Shown: positions 41,569-53,790, counted from the first letter of the stretch. The stretch is 64,000 nucleotides of DNA from Aphrocallistes beatrix (GCA_963281255.1 OY725495.1:3100001-3164000); one strand, 5' to 3'. The notes: generated by a model from the sequence alone, not told the origin. A program made the numbers and translations.

Positions 41569-42531
41569 ATGTTGTTCACTCGATATCTGTTAATAAATCT
41601 CATAACATATGCCGGGTTTTCTGAGGCAATAGCACAAGCTTACTTCAAAAGATTTTTCAGCGACGAAGAGAAGAATTCTCTTAGAGAAATGCACAGACTG
41701 CTAGAAGCGATAGATAGTATTAGATTTGCAGAGTATAGCGAGAACATATTCACTATAATGGGGAAAGAAATAAGAATGGAGAACTGGAATGAAATGGTGG
41801 AAGGTTTCGTTGCATTTAATTCGTTGAATAACACAATTGCAGATTACTTGAAAACCACAAAAAATACACAAATACAGGTAAATAAGAATCCGAGCTTAGA
41901 TCTTTCGCTAATCTTTCGCTAAACACTAGATTTCTTCGGATACTCGTTTCTACAAAAAATTGGCATTTTAACATAACTAATTACATAAATTTGAATTTCA
42001 TAGATGATTGAGATACTGATAAAGGGAGACTTTTTGGATAATCCTATTTCTAATATCTGTAGTTAAATGATCTGGATCAGTTCGAAGTGTCCCCAGTAGG
42101 GAGATCTCTGTTCCTGAGGGTTCTAGTTGAGCAGTCATCAGACAGTAGCATCAACTATATATTCTCAGGTAGGTAACTAGTGCTTTTCTACATATCTTAG
42201 ATCCGATTAGTAGTATTGCAGCAAAGACCGTTATCACACTCCTTACTAGAGTTCAGGAGATAATTACTCGTAATCTTTTGTAACTGTGGCATTATATATG
42301 GAGATTAGCCCTTTCGGTATACGAATTTTGATATGAACTAAATCAGCATAATACGAAATCATCTATACCGCCATAGGAACTCAAGTTATGTTCAAGTTAT
42401 CATCTTTACAAGATGAAGATGGTGGCGTGGCCTTCAATAATAACGCAAGAAATGCATTGCAAGAATACTTTAAAAGAAGAGCTCTGGAGAATATCAGAAA
42501 GTCAAAAAGTTCATTTCTTATTGAGCAGTGA
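41569..42531 (+). CDS. Secreted protein of unknown family, three-exon paralogue
   Basis: Exons 41569-41877, 42063-42168 and 42377-42531. Introns have GT..AG ends (CAG|GTAAAT, CTGTAG|; CAG|GTAGGT, CCATAG|) and phases 0 and 1. The spliced product has 189 residues and aligns along its length with the protein at 40491-41120. It starts with a signal peptide (MLFTRYLLINLITYAGFSEA). Exon 2 encodes LNDLDQFEVSPVGRSLFLRV and NYIFS. Exon 3 encodes GTQVMFKLSS and the basic tail ending at TGA 42529-42531. The exact match of exon junctions to the paralogue's continuous sequence supports the model. Function unknown. Confidence 0.7.
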
Positions 42532-42864
42532 AAATTTGTTTAAATTGAGGATTTCTATTTTTATTATTTCAGTGTGTATGCAAGTACGTATATACTTTAG
42601 ATATATTAACAGTCGTTAGTAATGAACATTTTGGTCACTAACCTTCAGTCTGAGTACATGATGTCAACTCTGTAGTTCAGTTGAAAGATAAGATCGGATC
42701 CTAGACCCTTTTTAAATTTGGGGAATCTAGAACGCGATCCTCTTTATAAGAATCCACTCATGCCATAGACCCAAATTTGTATTTGTATTTGTGTTTGAAA
42801 CCTATTTGATTCGGAGTTCGGACATACATTAAAAACAATCCTAGAGCGTTGTAGTAATATATAA
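42532..42864. other. Spacer without recognised content
   Basis: AT-rich, 333 bases. No gene or repeat boundary was recognised. Confidence 0.35.
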
Positions 42865-43474
42865 GATCTGACTTTGACACAAATAATGAATTTATATTAC
42901 TCTATATCAGCTAAACCGCTCGCTTCTAATTGTTTGAGTAGTTCTCAGATGAAAGTCCTCAAAACATTGATAGAACAGAGTGTCTAAGTGATCAGGTTGT
43001 CCGCTGAGTGAAACAACTCAGATGGCAACCCGATCACTTTGACACGCCGCGTCTCCTCCACGACACAGCAGCAGCAGCAGCACGCTCCACCTCTAAGTGA
43101 TCAGGTTGACCCCTGAGGTTATCACCAACCTCAGACGGCAAGACTTGATTATGTCAAATTTCTCCTCCTTTTATAATTTTCTCTTATTAGTGTGAGGCTA
43201 TTATTATTCACTAATTTTGCCTATCTTACAATGCGTAGCTCAGGAATTAGCCATTCCAATGGATAAGTTTGAAAGGAGTGTCTTCCATATCGAATTCATA
43301 ATTCGACATATCTGGTTTCTATGAAACTGTAACTTCTTGTATGTATGTATAATGTGGTTAGTGTGTTTGACATGCTAATCATATTTCAATTATCATTTTC
43401 AATACAATTTGATCATTTAATTATCAATTTTGCATACCTAACTGAGATAGAGGTCGTTGAGGTTGCCATACGCT

Positions 43475-43732
43475 CAGGGTTGCCGTGGGAAAGAAATTTC
43501 CATTCCCATTCCCACGAGATTTCCCGTGGGAATTCCCATGGGTTTTCCCACGTGGGAATTCCCATGGGTTTTCCCACGTGGGAATTCCCATGGGTTTTCC
43601 CATGTGGGAATTCCCATGGGTTTCCCACATGGGAATTCCCGTATGGGAAACCCATGGGAATTCCCACGTGGAAAAATCATTTCCCATTCCCATCCCATTC
43701 CCATGGGAAAACCCATTCCCACGGCAACCCTG
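43475..43732. mobile_element. hAT-like palindrome-rich element (258 bp)
   Basis: CAGGGTTGCCGTGGGAAA...CCCACGGCAACCCTG, same family as 23206-23545. The interior is a chain of GGGAATTCCCATGGGTTTTC words, perfectly self-complementary over long stretches, so several frames appear open on both strands; none is a gene. Left flank CATACGCT; the matching GATACGCT is found only at 46568-46575, beyond the satellite. Confidence 0.85.
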
Positions 43733-46569
43733 GTTATAACACGTGTTATAACATGTGTTATAACAGTGTTATAACAGTGTTATAACAGGTGTTATAACAT
43801 GTGTTATAACATGTGTTATAACACGTGTTATGATTATTAATAATATGTACAGAGTGATCCAAAAGTTCTGCAACAAATTTTGCTGAAGTATTATACTTAC
43901 ACATGAGGATATAACATCCGATATTTAGTTTTACTTGAAAATTATAAGGATTATTTCAATTATTTTGCAATCCAATTGCCTCTCTTTCCTAATATATTTG
44001 CTAAGGTGGATCATAAATGTGTGTGTGTTCAGAAAAAAGAGAAAAATCAAAAGAAAAAAATCTCGAATGCTTGGTACATTCTATGATTATACTTTAACAA
44101 TTGTTGTTCTTATTGGTGATTCCCGGTCAATAAACCAAAAGAAATAGTCATATATTAGTATTTTGAATTAATAACTGACTATAGGAAGATATAAATATAT
44201 TTAAACAGGAGAAAAAAAGTTTTGTTATAACAGTGTTATAACAGGTGTTATAACAGTGTTATAACAGGTGTTATAACAGTGTTATAACAGGTGTTATAAC
44301 AGTGTTATAACAGGTGTTATAACAGTGTTATAACAGGTGTTATAACAGTGTTATAACAGTGTTATAACTGTGTTATAACAGTGTTATTACCGTGTTATAA
44401 CAGTGTTATAACAGTGTTATAACAGGTGTTATAACAGTGCTATAACAGGTGTTATAACAGTGTTATAACATGTGTTACAACAGTGTTATAACAGTGTTAT
44501 AACAGTGCTATAACAGGTGTTATAACAGTATTATAACATGTGTTATAACATGTGTTACAACAGTGTTATAACAGTGTTATAACAGTGCTATAACAGGTGT
44601 TATAACAGTATTATAACATGTGTTATAACATGTGTTATAACAGTGTTATAACTGTGTTATAACAGTGTTATTACCGTGTTATAACAGTGTTATAACAGTG
44701 TTATAACAGGTGTTATAACAGTGCTATAACAGGTGTTATAACAGTGTTATAACATGTGTTATAACATGTGTTACAACAGTGTTATAACAGTGTTATAACA
44801 GTGCTATAACAGGTGTTATAACAGTGTTATAACAGGTGTTATAACAGTGCTATAACAGGTGTTATAACAGTGTTATAACATGTGTTATAACATGTGTTAC
44901 AACAGTGTTATAACAGTGTTATAACAGTGCTATAACAGGTGTTATAACAGTGTTATAACATGTGTTATAACATGTGTTATAACAGGTGTTATAACAGTAC
45001 TATAACATATGTTATAACAGTGTTATAACAGGTGTTATAACAGTGTTATAACAGTGTTATAACAGGTGTTATAACAGTGCTATAACAGGTGTTATAACAT
45101 GTGTTACAACATGTGTTATAACAGTGTTATAACAGTGTTATAACAGGTGTTATAACAGTGCTATAACAGTGTTATAACAGGTGTTATAACAGTGCTATAA
45201 CAGGTGTTATAACAGTGTTATAACATGTGTTATAACAGTGTTATAACAGTGTTATAACATGTGTTATAACATGTGTTACAACAGTGTTATAACAGTGTTA
45301 TAACAGGTGTTATAACAGTGCTATAACAGGTGTTATAACAGTATTATAACATGTGTTATAACATGTGTTATAACAGTGTTATAACAGTGTTATAACAGTG
45401 TTATAACAGTGCTATAACAGGTGTTATAACAGTGTTATAACATGTGTTATAACATGTGTTATAACACATGTTATAACACTGTTATAACACCTGTTATAGC
45501 ACTGTTATAACACTGTTGTAACACATGTTATAACACATGTTATAACAGTGTTATAACAGTGCTATAACAGTGTTATAACAGGTGTTATAACAGTGCTATA
45601 ACAGGTGTTATAACAGTGTTATTACAGTGTTATAACACATGTTATAACACATGTTATAAAACATGTTCTAATACTGTTATAAGTTATAACACCTGTTATA
45701 GCACTGTTATAACAGTGTTATAACAGTGTTATAACAGTGTTATAACAGTGCTATAACAGGTGTTATAACAGTGTTATAACATGTGTTATAACATGTGTTA
45801 TAACACATGTTATAACACTGTTATAACACCTGTTATAGCACTGTTATAACACTGTTGTAACACATGTTATAACACATGTTATAACAGTGTTATAACAGTG
45901 CTATAACAGTGTTATAACAGGTGTTATAACAGTGCTATAACAGGTGTTATAACAGTGTTATAACATGTGTTATAACAGTGTTATAACAGTGTTATAACAT
46001 GTGTTATAACATGTGTTACAACAGTGTTATAACAGTGTTATAACAGGTGTTATAACAGTGCTATAACAGGTGTTATAACAGTATTATAACATGTGTTATA
46101 ACATGTGTTATAACAGTGTTATAACAGTGTTATAACAGTGTTATAACAGTGCTATAACAGGTGTTATAACAGTGTTATAACATGTGTTATAACATGTGTT
46201 ATAACACATGTTATAACACTGTTATAACACCTGTTATAGCACTGTTATAACACTGTTGTAACACATGTTATAACACATGTTATAACAGTGTTATAACAGT
46301 GCTATAACAGTGTTATAACAGGTGTTATAACAGTGCTATAACAGGTGTTATAACAGTGTTATTACAGTGTTATAACACATGTTATAACACATGTTATAAA
46401 ACATGTTCTAATACTGTTATAAGTTATAACACCTGTTATAGCACTGTTATAACAGTGTTATAACAGTGTTATAACATGTGTTATAACATGTATATTAACA
46501 GTGTTATAACAGTGTTATAACATGTGTTATAACACTGTTATAACATCTGTTATAACACGTGTTATAACG
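43733..46569. repeat. Satellite of 10-bp palindrome TGTTATAACA
   Basis: Head-to-tail units of the perfect palindrome TGTTATAACA joined by 1-2 base linkers (G, GG, TG, C, CA), at 43733-43831 and 44224-46569. From length, about 200 units (estimate). Between the two blocks is about 390 bp of unrelated AT-rich DNA. Variants (TGCTATAACA, TGTTACAACA) recur in ordered blocks. The segment of about 45146-45734 reappears apparently unchanged at 45886-46474, an offset of 740 bp. Some blocks are inverted relative to others. Confidence 0.95.
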
Positions 46570-46962
46570 TGATACGCTACAAGATCGTGCGTGATATTTT
46601 TGTTTCATTATACGTATATATTTAGTTACATTCCATTTCCTTTATATGTAACTATGACAAGCTTGGACGGGATCGCTTATATTTGACTTGACCCAGTTCA
46701 CAACTGATACTTGGTATAAGTTGTTATGTGAAAATTTGGGTTTCATCATCCAATCAGGATGTAAATATAATCTGAAATATAATAGAATCTAACAATAATA
46801 GGATACCTCAGCGATAAAACTTATCAAGCACCCTTCGTACTACTGTACATGCCATATTTGGTGGGAATCTGGCTGGAGGGCATAATGATACACAGTCGAT
46901 TTCATTGGAGTATTTCCCATATAGGGACTGAAATTTATAATTATAAAAAATATATATATATA

Positions 46963-47531
46963 CAGGCAGCCCTCGCCGTTCGCGGTTTCGACTATTCCCA
47001 GAAAACTTTTTGAGTCTTGTTTTGCGAATAGCAAAACAAGACTCAAAAAGTTCCCTCGACTATTTACGGTTTTCGTTACTCTCTTCAGTAGTTTCATGGG
47101 CTACCATTAGTCCATAACCTTATATGTATCTACATATTATCCTGGCAATATAATTTACTGTTTCTATTGTTTCTATACTAATTTTCTACCTAATAATTAT
47201 ATCATGCCTAAGTGGAAGTTGGTTGGTGATTGTAAGGCTAGACCTTGCTATTTACGTATGGTACTTAGGTTTGCTACTAGGGTATCTATATATTTCATTT
47301 ATCACTTATTTATCACTTATTACTACAATTTCACTTGTGCCAGTGGTTGTATCAGTATTACAGCTTAACTATTGAATCAATACGTATTTAGCAAACTGTA
47401 TCTAGCGTCCTTTTTATAATCTAGGAACGTAACACCACTATTCTCATTGAACTAATGTCTTGCCGTTCGCGATTTTGCCATTCGCGACAATTCTCAGGAA
47501 CGTAACCCCCGCGAACGGCGAGGGATACCTG
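46963..47531. mobile_element. Pogo-like non-autonomous element (569 bp)
   Basis: CAGGCAGCCCTCGCCGTTCG...CGAACGGCGAGGGATACCTG with TA on both sides, inserted at a (TA)n tract. It contains a perfect hairpin at 47004-47052 with two 22-bp arms and a 5-base loop. No transposase was recognised. Confidence 0.8.
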
Positions 47532-47544
47532 TATACACATTAGT

Positions 47545-47609
47545 CGAGTTTTAATAGTAAGGATATACGTATATAGGTAGATAGATTAATCGAGTTTTAA
47601 TAGTAAGGA
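47545..47609 (+). repeat. Two copies of the conserved TA-tract box
   Basis: CGAGTTTTAATAGTAAGGA at 47545-47563 and 47591-47609, separated by a TATACGTATA-rich spacer. The bodies of the bipartite repeat are absent here. Confidence 0.8.
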
Positions 47610-47792
47610 TAAGATATACAGTCAATAATAGATATAGTTATAGAGCCGGGGACATATAATTTTTAATCAAATAATCACTTATTCAATATATCACTATATC
47701 TAATATCACTTATCCTACTGTATATATTCATGCATAAAGTAAACAACTTTTAAAAGTATTCTATATTTTATCACATTAATATTTTCTGAAAA

Positions 47793-48913
47793 TTAATCTT
47801 TCTCAAGAAGATTTTCTTCCAAATCGTATCTGTATCTGTATTTATTCTTTGACTTGCTTTGTATTGACAAGTAAACCAAACGAATCCACATGCAAAATGT
47901 TATGCATATAAATGGAGAAAATGTAAATATTATACCCAAAAAGCCTATCACACTCCCCACATACCAGAGCCAGTTCAGGATTTGTATTAACATGAACATT
48001 CCCAATTGATTCTGGGATAAGGGATTATAGCTTGGAATGACACTGAGAGGAAATTGGCATTTCCCATAGAATAGAATGCTAGTAATGAATCCTGGAAAAT
48101 ATACTATAAGTTTTCCCACTAGCATGAGGAGGTAGCCACAGCATATTATCCGCATCGTGTATTTGAAATGCTTGTACTGTCTGAATTCTTCTTTGTTAGA
48201 CCCGAACTGTATCAGTCTTTCGTATGCTCTCTGAAGCAGAGTCTGCTCGAACTGTTTAACTGCTCTGAGGAAGATGCAATAGTAGATTAAGAGCGAAGTA
48301 AGCATTAACAAACTAGCAAAGTACTCTCTCCAAACTATTCCAATCGTAAAGACACTCAGCAGTGCAGTGGAAAGAAGGAATAGTCGGAATGTAAAATTTC
48401 TTGAATGCTTAGTTTTTTTCATTCTCTCTGTCAGATATTTCATCAAACACATTCCCAGTATTAGAACAAACAATTCTACAATACTCTGTGAGTTAGAGAG
48501 TGTGATTCGTATAGGGTTTGCTACTTGATTATATTGAAATTCCAGCAAAATTTGATTCTCTATTTTACTACATTCAGACAGTTGCACTTAGTACTGTTTG
48601 CTATTTCAGGAAATGTAATGTAGTTGAGAGCCTCCAGTGTATTGAGAAAATATAGAACCATAAGACACACTTCACTCAGGTTAATCAATAGCAAATAGAC
48701 ATACTTCCTTATTTCAGTTTGGTAATTGTAGCAGAATTGTTCGAAGTTAGTCCGTGAATCATCTGACTGCACAGTAGTCAAGTGTCTAGCTGCAACTCTC
48801 CAATACTTCTTGAACTGATAGATCCGATAACTGAACACCATGACCCAGTACGCGCTTATTAGCAAGAAAATAGAGAATAGTATGAAACTTGCAACAATCC
48901 TGACATGTTCCAT
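47793..48913 (-). CDS. Multi-pass membrane protein, frame broken near 48570
   Basis: Two overlapping frames read as one protein. 48913-48560 encodes 117 residues with two hydrophobic helices (near IVASFILFSIFLLISAYW and YVYLLLINLSEVCLMVLYFL). It stops just after the shift point. The second frame, to 47793, encodes about 264 residues with five or six more helices and ends in a charged YRYRYDLEENLLEKD tail. A one-base shift around the AAAA near 48563-48572 would join them into about 380 residues with 7-8 helices. No conserved receptor or transporter motif was recognised. It could be a lineage-specific 7TM receptor or transporter, a recent pseudogene, or an assembly error. No intron with GT..AG ends explains the break. 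Confidence 0.55.
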
Positions 48914-51900
48914 TTAATCAATGTAAATAAATGTATTGATTGTTTAATTTTTTACTCAATTAAATGATTTAAATCTTAGCTCTGAGTTAAAGTCTTTTCT
49001 AATGCTTTAATTGATACTTTATAAACTTTCAAGTCATTTATACTTTAAACATGGGAAGACAGCATTTACTGGTGAACTCCGGCACAGAAAGGATATCTAC
49101 GTAATCCACCACATTAATTATTTGTAATGTTAATTTAACCCACGTAAGTTTACTTAATTTCAGATAAGTGTGGAATATTAATTTCTCTATGAAATATACA
49201 TAGTATTTACATAATATGGTTTATCCAGGTGTACATTAATCAGGTGGTATCCACCTGAATGGGCCAGAAATAAGGACTTTATTAGTGAAAGAAAAGTAAC
49301 CACCAATAACTTACTCAACATTATGTATGGATTTGATAAATGATACCACATTATTTTAAAATAAATTTTAGCTCACTCTCTCCATATTGAACAAATTTAT
49401 GATTATAAGAAATATATAAGTACAGTCTAAACCTAAGTTGACTAATTCATGAATTATCAATGAATTACTCAAAATTTTAAACTGAAATAATTAAAAAAAT
49501 ATTTGATATTTCGCTTAGGGACTGAGCAATGTTAGAGGTATATAACATGTGCAACCTTTTAACCACTTTTGGGCATAGAATCTGACATAATGTGTGATAT
49601 TTTGAATAATTCATTAATTGAATAATTCATAATTCTTCATCATATTTCAATGAATTAGTCAACTTAGGTCTAAACCGGGTTTTTTCTTACCATTTCTTTA
49701 TAGGTTCGAACAGTAAGATAAAACGGATGGATATTAATGTAGATTTATAATTTATTACACCATAAATAATAAGAAATAGTAAGAAAAAAAACGATAAGAA
49801 AAACCAGGTGTACATAGTTTATGTACTAAATGCTAGGACTTTTTTGCTTGCAGTTCCTAGCATATAAAATGCCTTAGCGTGATTGGCGTGCAACATCTGT
49901 AGCTGATATAAAGCCACCCTAAAATATCACAAAAATCAAGCTACTAATATATTCAAATGTCAGAAGTAGGCTTTTTACAACTTCTGGCCTCAACCCGGAC
50001 ATATCCCATTATAAATTAGCACGAGGGGGAGGCTACCTTGCGCAACCACTAAACATCTCCAAATTGTATGAAAATTTTATGGTGAATACTTGGTAATCAA
50101 GGTAAACCATTTGAAGAGTGTGCATTATAAGATTCAAACTATGGAATTTTTTGGAGCACCCTAATATATATATTTTGATGTATGATTTCAAGTGTTTCTT
50201 TTTCACCAAAATAAGCCAGACTTGTTATTGTGAATTGTGGAGTGGAGTCTTAAACTTGCCTACCTTGTCGATATATAGTAAGTATGATAGCTGTATGATT
50301 GAAATAGAAACTGATTACAACAATGGTGTCTATATATAAGCAAGATTAAGCAGCAGCATCCGGATCCCGGGATTCAATCCCGAGATAAAACACCCCGGGA
50401 TCCTGGGATTAAAAACCCTAGTCTTACCCTACCACTTATTTGATTATTAACTCTACTCTTGCACAATTATTTTCTAAACTGTGGATCTTTGGAGTTATGT
50501 TTGTTCTGTTTGAAAACTGATTTCAATGTTTTGTCATATTAGTGTGTCAGATCATGGGAAGTCAAAATGGATGACTGGGAGTTCAGTATATCCGTATATT
50601 GATTTCCTACTACTTAACATAATAGGCTCTCACTATCTTCCTGCCTAATGCTGTCCATTCAACTAGTTATAAAGTACATGTGCTAAAAATGCATAAGTTT
50701 CCACAGATTTGCACAAATGTACTTTTACAAGTATGTGTTTGTATATGCTAAATAATTCATGCCTGAAATCGTTTTCTAAATTGGCATATTATATTTCATT
50801 TGGATCATGGAGGTAAATAACGTTAAATATTTTTGATTTAAATTTTTGATAAATTAAATGTTGATTAGAATCGGAAACATGATCTACTTATCACTTCTCA
50901 TAAGGTGTCAAATTTTTTCATCTAACATTTTAAAAATAGAATACAGTAATTTATGTTAATGTTGCCCTAATACGTTATGATGAAACTGAAAAATATTGAA
51001 ATTTATTCAGAATCATTCACTCTATCCGATGGCATCGAGTTTGCAAAATTAAGTTGGTTACTTTTTGAGTAATGATTAAAAATACAAAAAGGGGCACAAT
51101 TGTGTCGTGTCGGATCGGAAATCGTTTAGTAACTTCGTCTGCCCATAAACAGTCATAAATGCTCTCCAGAGGCTAGCTATTAGTTTTTTGGGTAGTAGTG
51201 AGCTTTTTACAAATTTCTAAGATGGCTCTGTATCACTAATTTATCCTTAATTCATATGAGTATACGAATATTTATTAAATACAAATACTATAATTCTAAA
51301 TTTACGATTAAGTATTGAATGCTCATGATACTCTACAGTCTACACTCAATAACAATGTAAACTAGTGACAAATAATTATTTTATATACGTATGAGAGCCA
51401 GCTAATGAACAAACTAAGAGATTAAAACATATTTGTAACTTGATGATTATTGTTAAGCAAATAATATTTCTTATTTTAGTGTAATGTAGCTATTTACTAA
51501 CGATATATATCGGAAATGAAAATAATTTATCTATTCTGCTCTTTTTGCAGAGTTATACTGTACTTTATCACAAATGAACAACTAAAGTATAATCATATCG
51601 ATCCCATACACTAGCACTAATTCGAGAAGGTACTGAAATGTCTTTAATATTGTCTGCTTTAATATGTCACATATTACCATGGTTATTAAAGATTCAACAT
51701 TATCTCAAGCCTAATAGCCAATTGTCTTTGGTCGACCCAATTCAAGCTTACCAGAAGAATACAAGAGAAATATTGAACTATCAATACGTTCGCTATAAGA
51801 GATATAATACCTTGTAGAATATTATATCGAATTATAATTTCAACTGTTTTTTTGTTCCTAGCAAATCTTAAAAACATGTAATTCTCAATCTTCTGTGATT

Positions 51901-52329
51901 ATCCTTATTTTGGATTCAATATTGGCTGTCGTAAATAATAATATTATATAATTACAATTGCAAGTAATCTTTAAGACGAATATTTTAAATATGCGATATT
52001 TTGACGGATTTTCGGACTAATTCACACAAAAATGGGGGTTTGGTGGTTTGTTACACTTCCACAGTATTTGTGTTTAAGTATCGAACATTGGTCCATAATC
52101 CCATGAATATTAACTACGTAGGTCTATAAATTAATGAAAACATTATTCACACAGCACACTGAGCATTTTAATAATATACATGTACATATATCATATTCTC
52201 TATTCATGAGAGAGAGTTTTGTTAGCTATTTTTCTACTTTGGAAGAGGTTTATTTGAGCTTAAAGGTAATTTATGTTATAATTCCTGAATTATTTTCTGA
52301 TTTCATATCTGAAGGAATTAATTTTGAAA
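48914..52329. other. 3.4 kb AT-rich intergenic region
   Basis: Only one MITE-like structure was recognised: about 49424-49676 has CTAAACCTAAGTTGACTAAT at the left and the inverse ATTAGTCAACTTAGGTCTAA at the right. A short GC-rich inverted motif (GGATCCCGGGATT) lies at 50363-50397. Open frames up to 73 codons show no family features. Confidence 0.5.
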
Positions 52330-53790
52330 CTATTGATCTGTTCCTCCTTCCGAAGGGTCTGATTCTGGAATATTTGTCTCATGGTTCGGTAACGACAGTT
52401 TGTAGAGTTTCTCATCTAGGCTGTTCCTTTTATTCCTATTCCCGAGTTGTTTGAATTCGTCTAGGTATTTTTCCAGAACTTGGACTCTCGTTGTTAATTG
52501 TTTATTTTCTCTTCTGAGATCCTGATTGGCGATTTCTATTTTTGTCATTTTAACATCCATTCTTTGTAGCAGAAGTTTGGTTCTATTACTGAGTAGTTCG
52601 TTAGTTTCTCTAAGATCTGAGTTCTCTTTTTCCATTTCAAGAAACTTTACTCTCATTTGTTCCGCCCTATTTAATAGACAAAACGTTCCTGTTTGGAGGT
52701 GTGTTATTTCGAAGTTTTTCTTATGTTCAGTCATTTCTGATCGTTTTATAATTTCTGAGCATCCCATTTTCATGTACGGGCATTCTAATATGGTATTTGG
52801 GCACTCGTATTGAATGTGTGCCTCCATATCTTTCCGTGTGATATCTCTCATACACTCATTAGGACAAGCTAGTGGGAAATCTTGGCAAGTTGTGTCATGA
52901 ATCTCGATATCTCTGAAGATAATTACTGTTTTGCAATGTTGACAATTGAATTCTCTTCTCTGGCATTCTTTTCGGTAATGTCTCCCCATCTCAGATCGCT
53001 TTCCGTTTTCTCCACAACCATTCTCGCATTCGACTAACGTATTTGGGCATATGCTATTTATATGCGATTTGACTTCTTTACGTAAAATATTTTTCAGACA
53101 ATCGTTAGGACACGTTAGAGGGAATTCTGGACACGTATCATGATGTGTTTGCATTGAATTGAACACGATTACTTCTTTGCAATACTTACAGTCAATATAT
53201 CGGCTTTCGCACACTTTCTGGTGTCGAGTTTCCAAATCTGATCGTTTAAGCTTTAATCCGCACTTATTCATGCATTCTACTAGTGAATTGGGGCAATCGT
53301 TTTCAAGATGTGAATAAATTTCTTTTTGTATAAGGCTCTTCTGACACTTTTTTGGACATGGAATCGGGATTTCAAGGCAGAATATGAAGTGATGTTCTAA
53401 CTCTCCGAATACAATTACGGATTGGCAGTACTTGCAGTTGACATTTCGTAATTGGCACTTTCTTTTGCTGTGAGTTTCCTGTTCCAACTGCTTCAGGGTT
53501 ACACCACATTTATCCTTACACTCGACTATGAACTCTGGACACTCGAGTAAATGCGCATCCACTTCAGCAATCGTCCCCTTCCATAGGCAGCCTCTCTTCC
53601 TCAAGGGACATTTTATTTTCAGTTCGTTGATTTGTTTCCTAGACTTCATCACCGGTTGAGCATTTTCTTTCCCTACACACGACTCGCAAACTTGTGTTTC
53701 CTGCTCGCTGTATTCACAAGCGTTCCGCATTAGCCCATTACATTTAGTGCATACATAAAATTCTCTTTCAACTTTATTCAAACTGTTCAC
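52330..53790 (-). CDS. TRAF-type zinc-finger and coiled-coil protein without MATH domain
   Basis: 486 residues in one exon. The N-terminus has CTKC (14-17) and CESC (35-38), perhaps half of a degenerate RING. Residues 60-350 hold about eleven TRAF-type zinc fingers. They fall into tandem cassettes with an exact 82-residue period: NCKYC 118, DCKYC 200, NCQHC 282, each followed by (E/Q/K)VI(V/I)F. Residues about 375-448 are a leucine-rich coiled coil (MRVKFLEMEKEN...VQVLEKYLDEF). A low-complexity acidic tail follows. There is no C-terminal MATH/TRAF-C domain, so it is not a canonical TRAF adaptor. It may be a cytosolic signalling scaffold. The regular cassettes suggest internal duplication in this lineage. 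Confidence 0.85.
   Translation of the reverse strand: MNSLNKVEREFYVCTKCNGLMRNACEYSEQETQVCESCVGKENAQPVMKSRKQINELKIKCPLRKRGCLWKGTIAEVDAHLLECPEFIVECKDKCGVTLKQLEQETHSKRKCQLRNVNCKYCQSVIVFGELEHHFIFCLEIPIPCPKKCQKSLIQKEIYSHLENDCPNSLVECMNKCGLKLKRSDLETRHQKVCESRYIDCKYCKEVIVFNSMQTHHDTCPEFPLTCPNDCLKNILRKEVKSHINSICPNTLVECENGCGENGKRSEMGRHYRKECQRREFNCQHCKTVIIFRDIEIHDTTCQDFPLACPNECMRDITRKDMEAHIQYECPNTILECPYMKMGCSEIIKRSEMTEHKKNFEITHLQTGTFCLLNRAEQMRVKFLEMEKENSDLRETNELLSNRTKLLLQRMDVKMTKIEIANQDLRRENKQLTTRVQVLEKYLDEFKQLGNRNKRNSLDEKLYKLSLPNHETNIPESDPSEGGTDQ

Larger units (their letters stand above)
42865..46709 (+). repeat. Double-hairpin element copy, interrupted by hAT and satellite
   Basis: Homologous to 24850-25612 from 42865 to 43474, and again from about 46568 to 46709 (TTACATTCCATTTCCTTTAT, TGACTTGACCCAGTTCACAA). 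Stem-loop 1 is intact (42986-43039). Stem-loop 2 is cut off at 43140 by a short deletion, and the CAGCAG spacer is two triplets longer. The TATA-like box is at 43175-43168 on minus. The 3.1 kb between is the hAT-like element and the TGTTATAACA satellite. Confidence 0.8.

Noticed and set aside
43345-43785. Several overlapping open frames on both strands rich in GNSHGFSHV or similar
   Set aside because: They are translations of the self-complementary GGGAATTCCCATGGG words of the hAT-like element; frames are open on both strands for that reason.
43733-46569. Regular repeats suggesting a CRISPR array
   Set aside because: There are no unique spacers of constant length. Linkers are 1-2 bases, and the setting is an animal genome.
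44224-46569. Satellite units as nuclear-receptor half-sites (AACA...TGTT)
   Set aside because: Spacing and half-site sequence do not match the AGAACA-N3-TGTTCT consensus; only superficial likeness.
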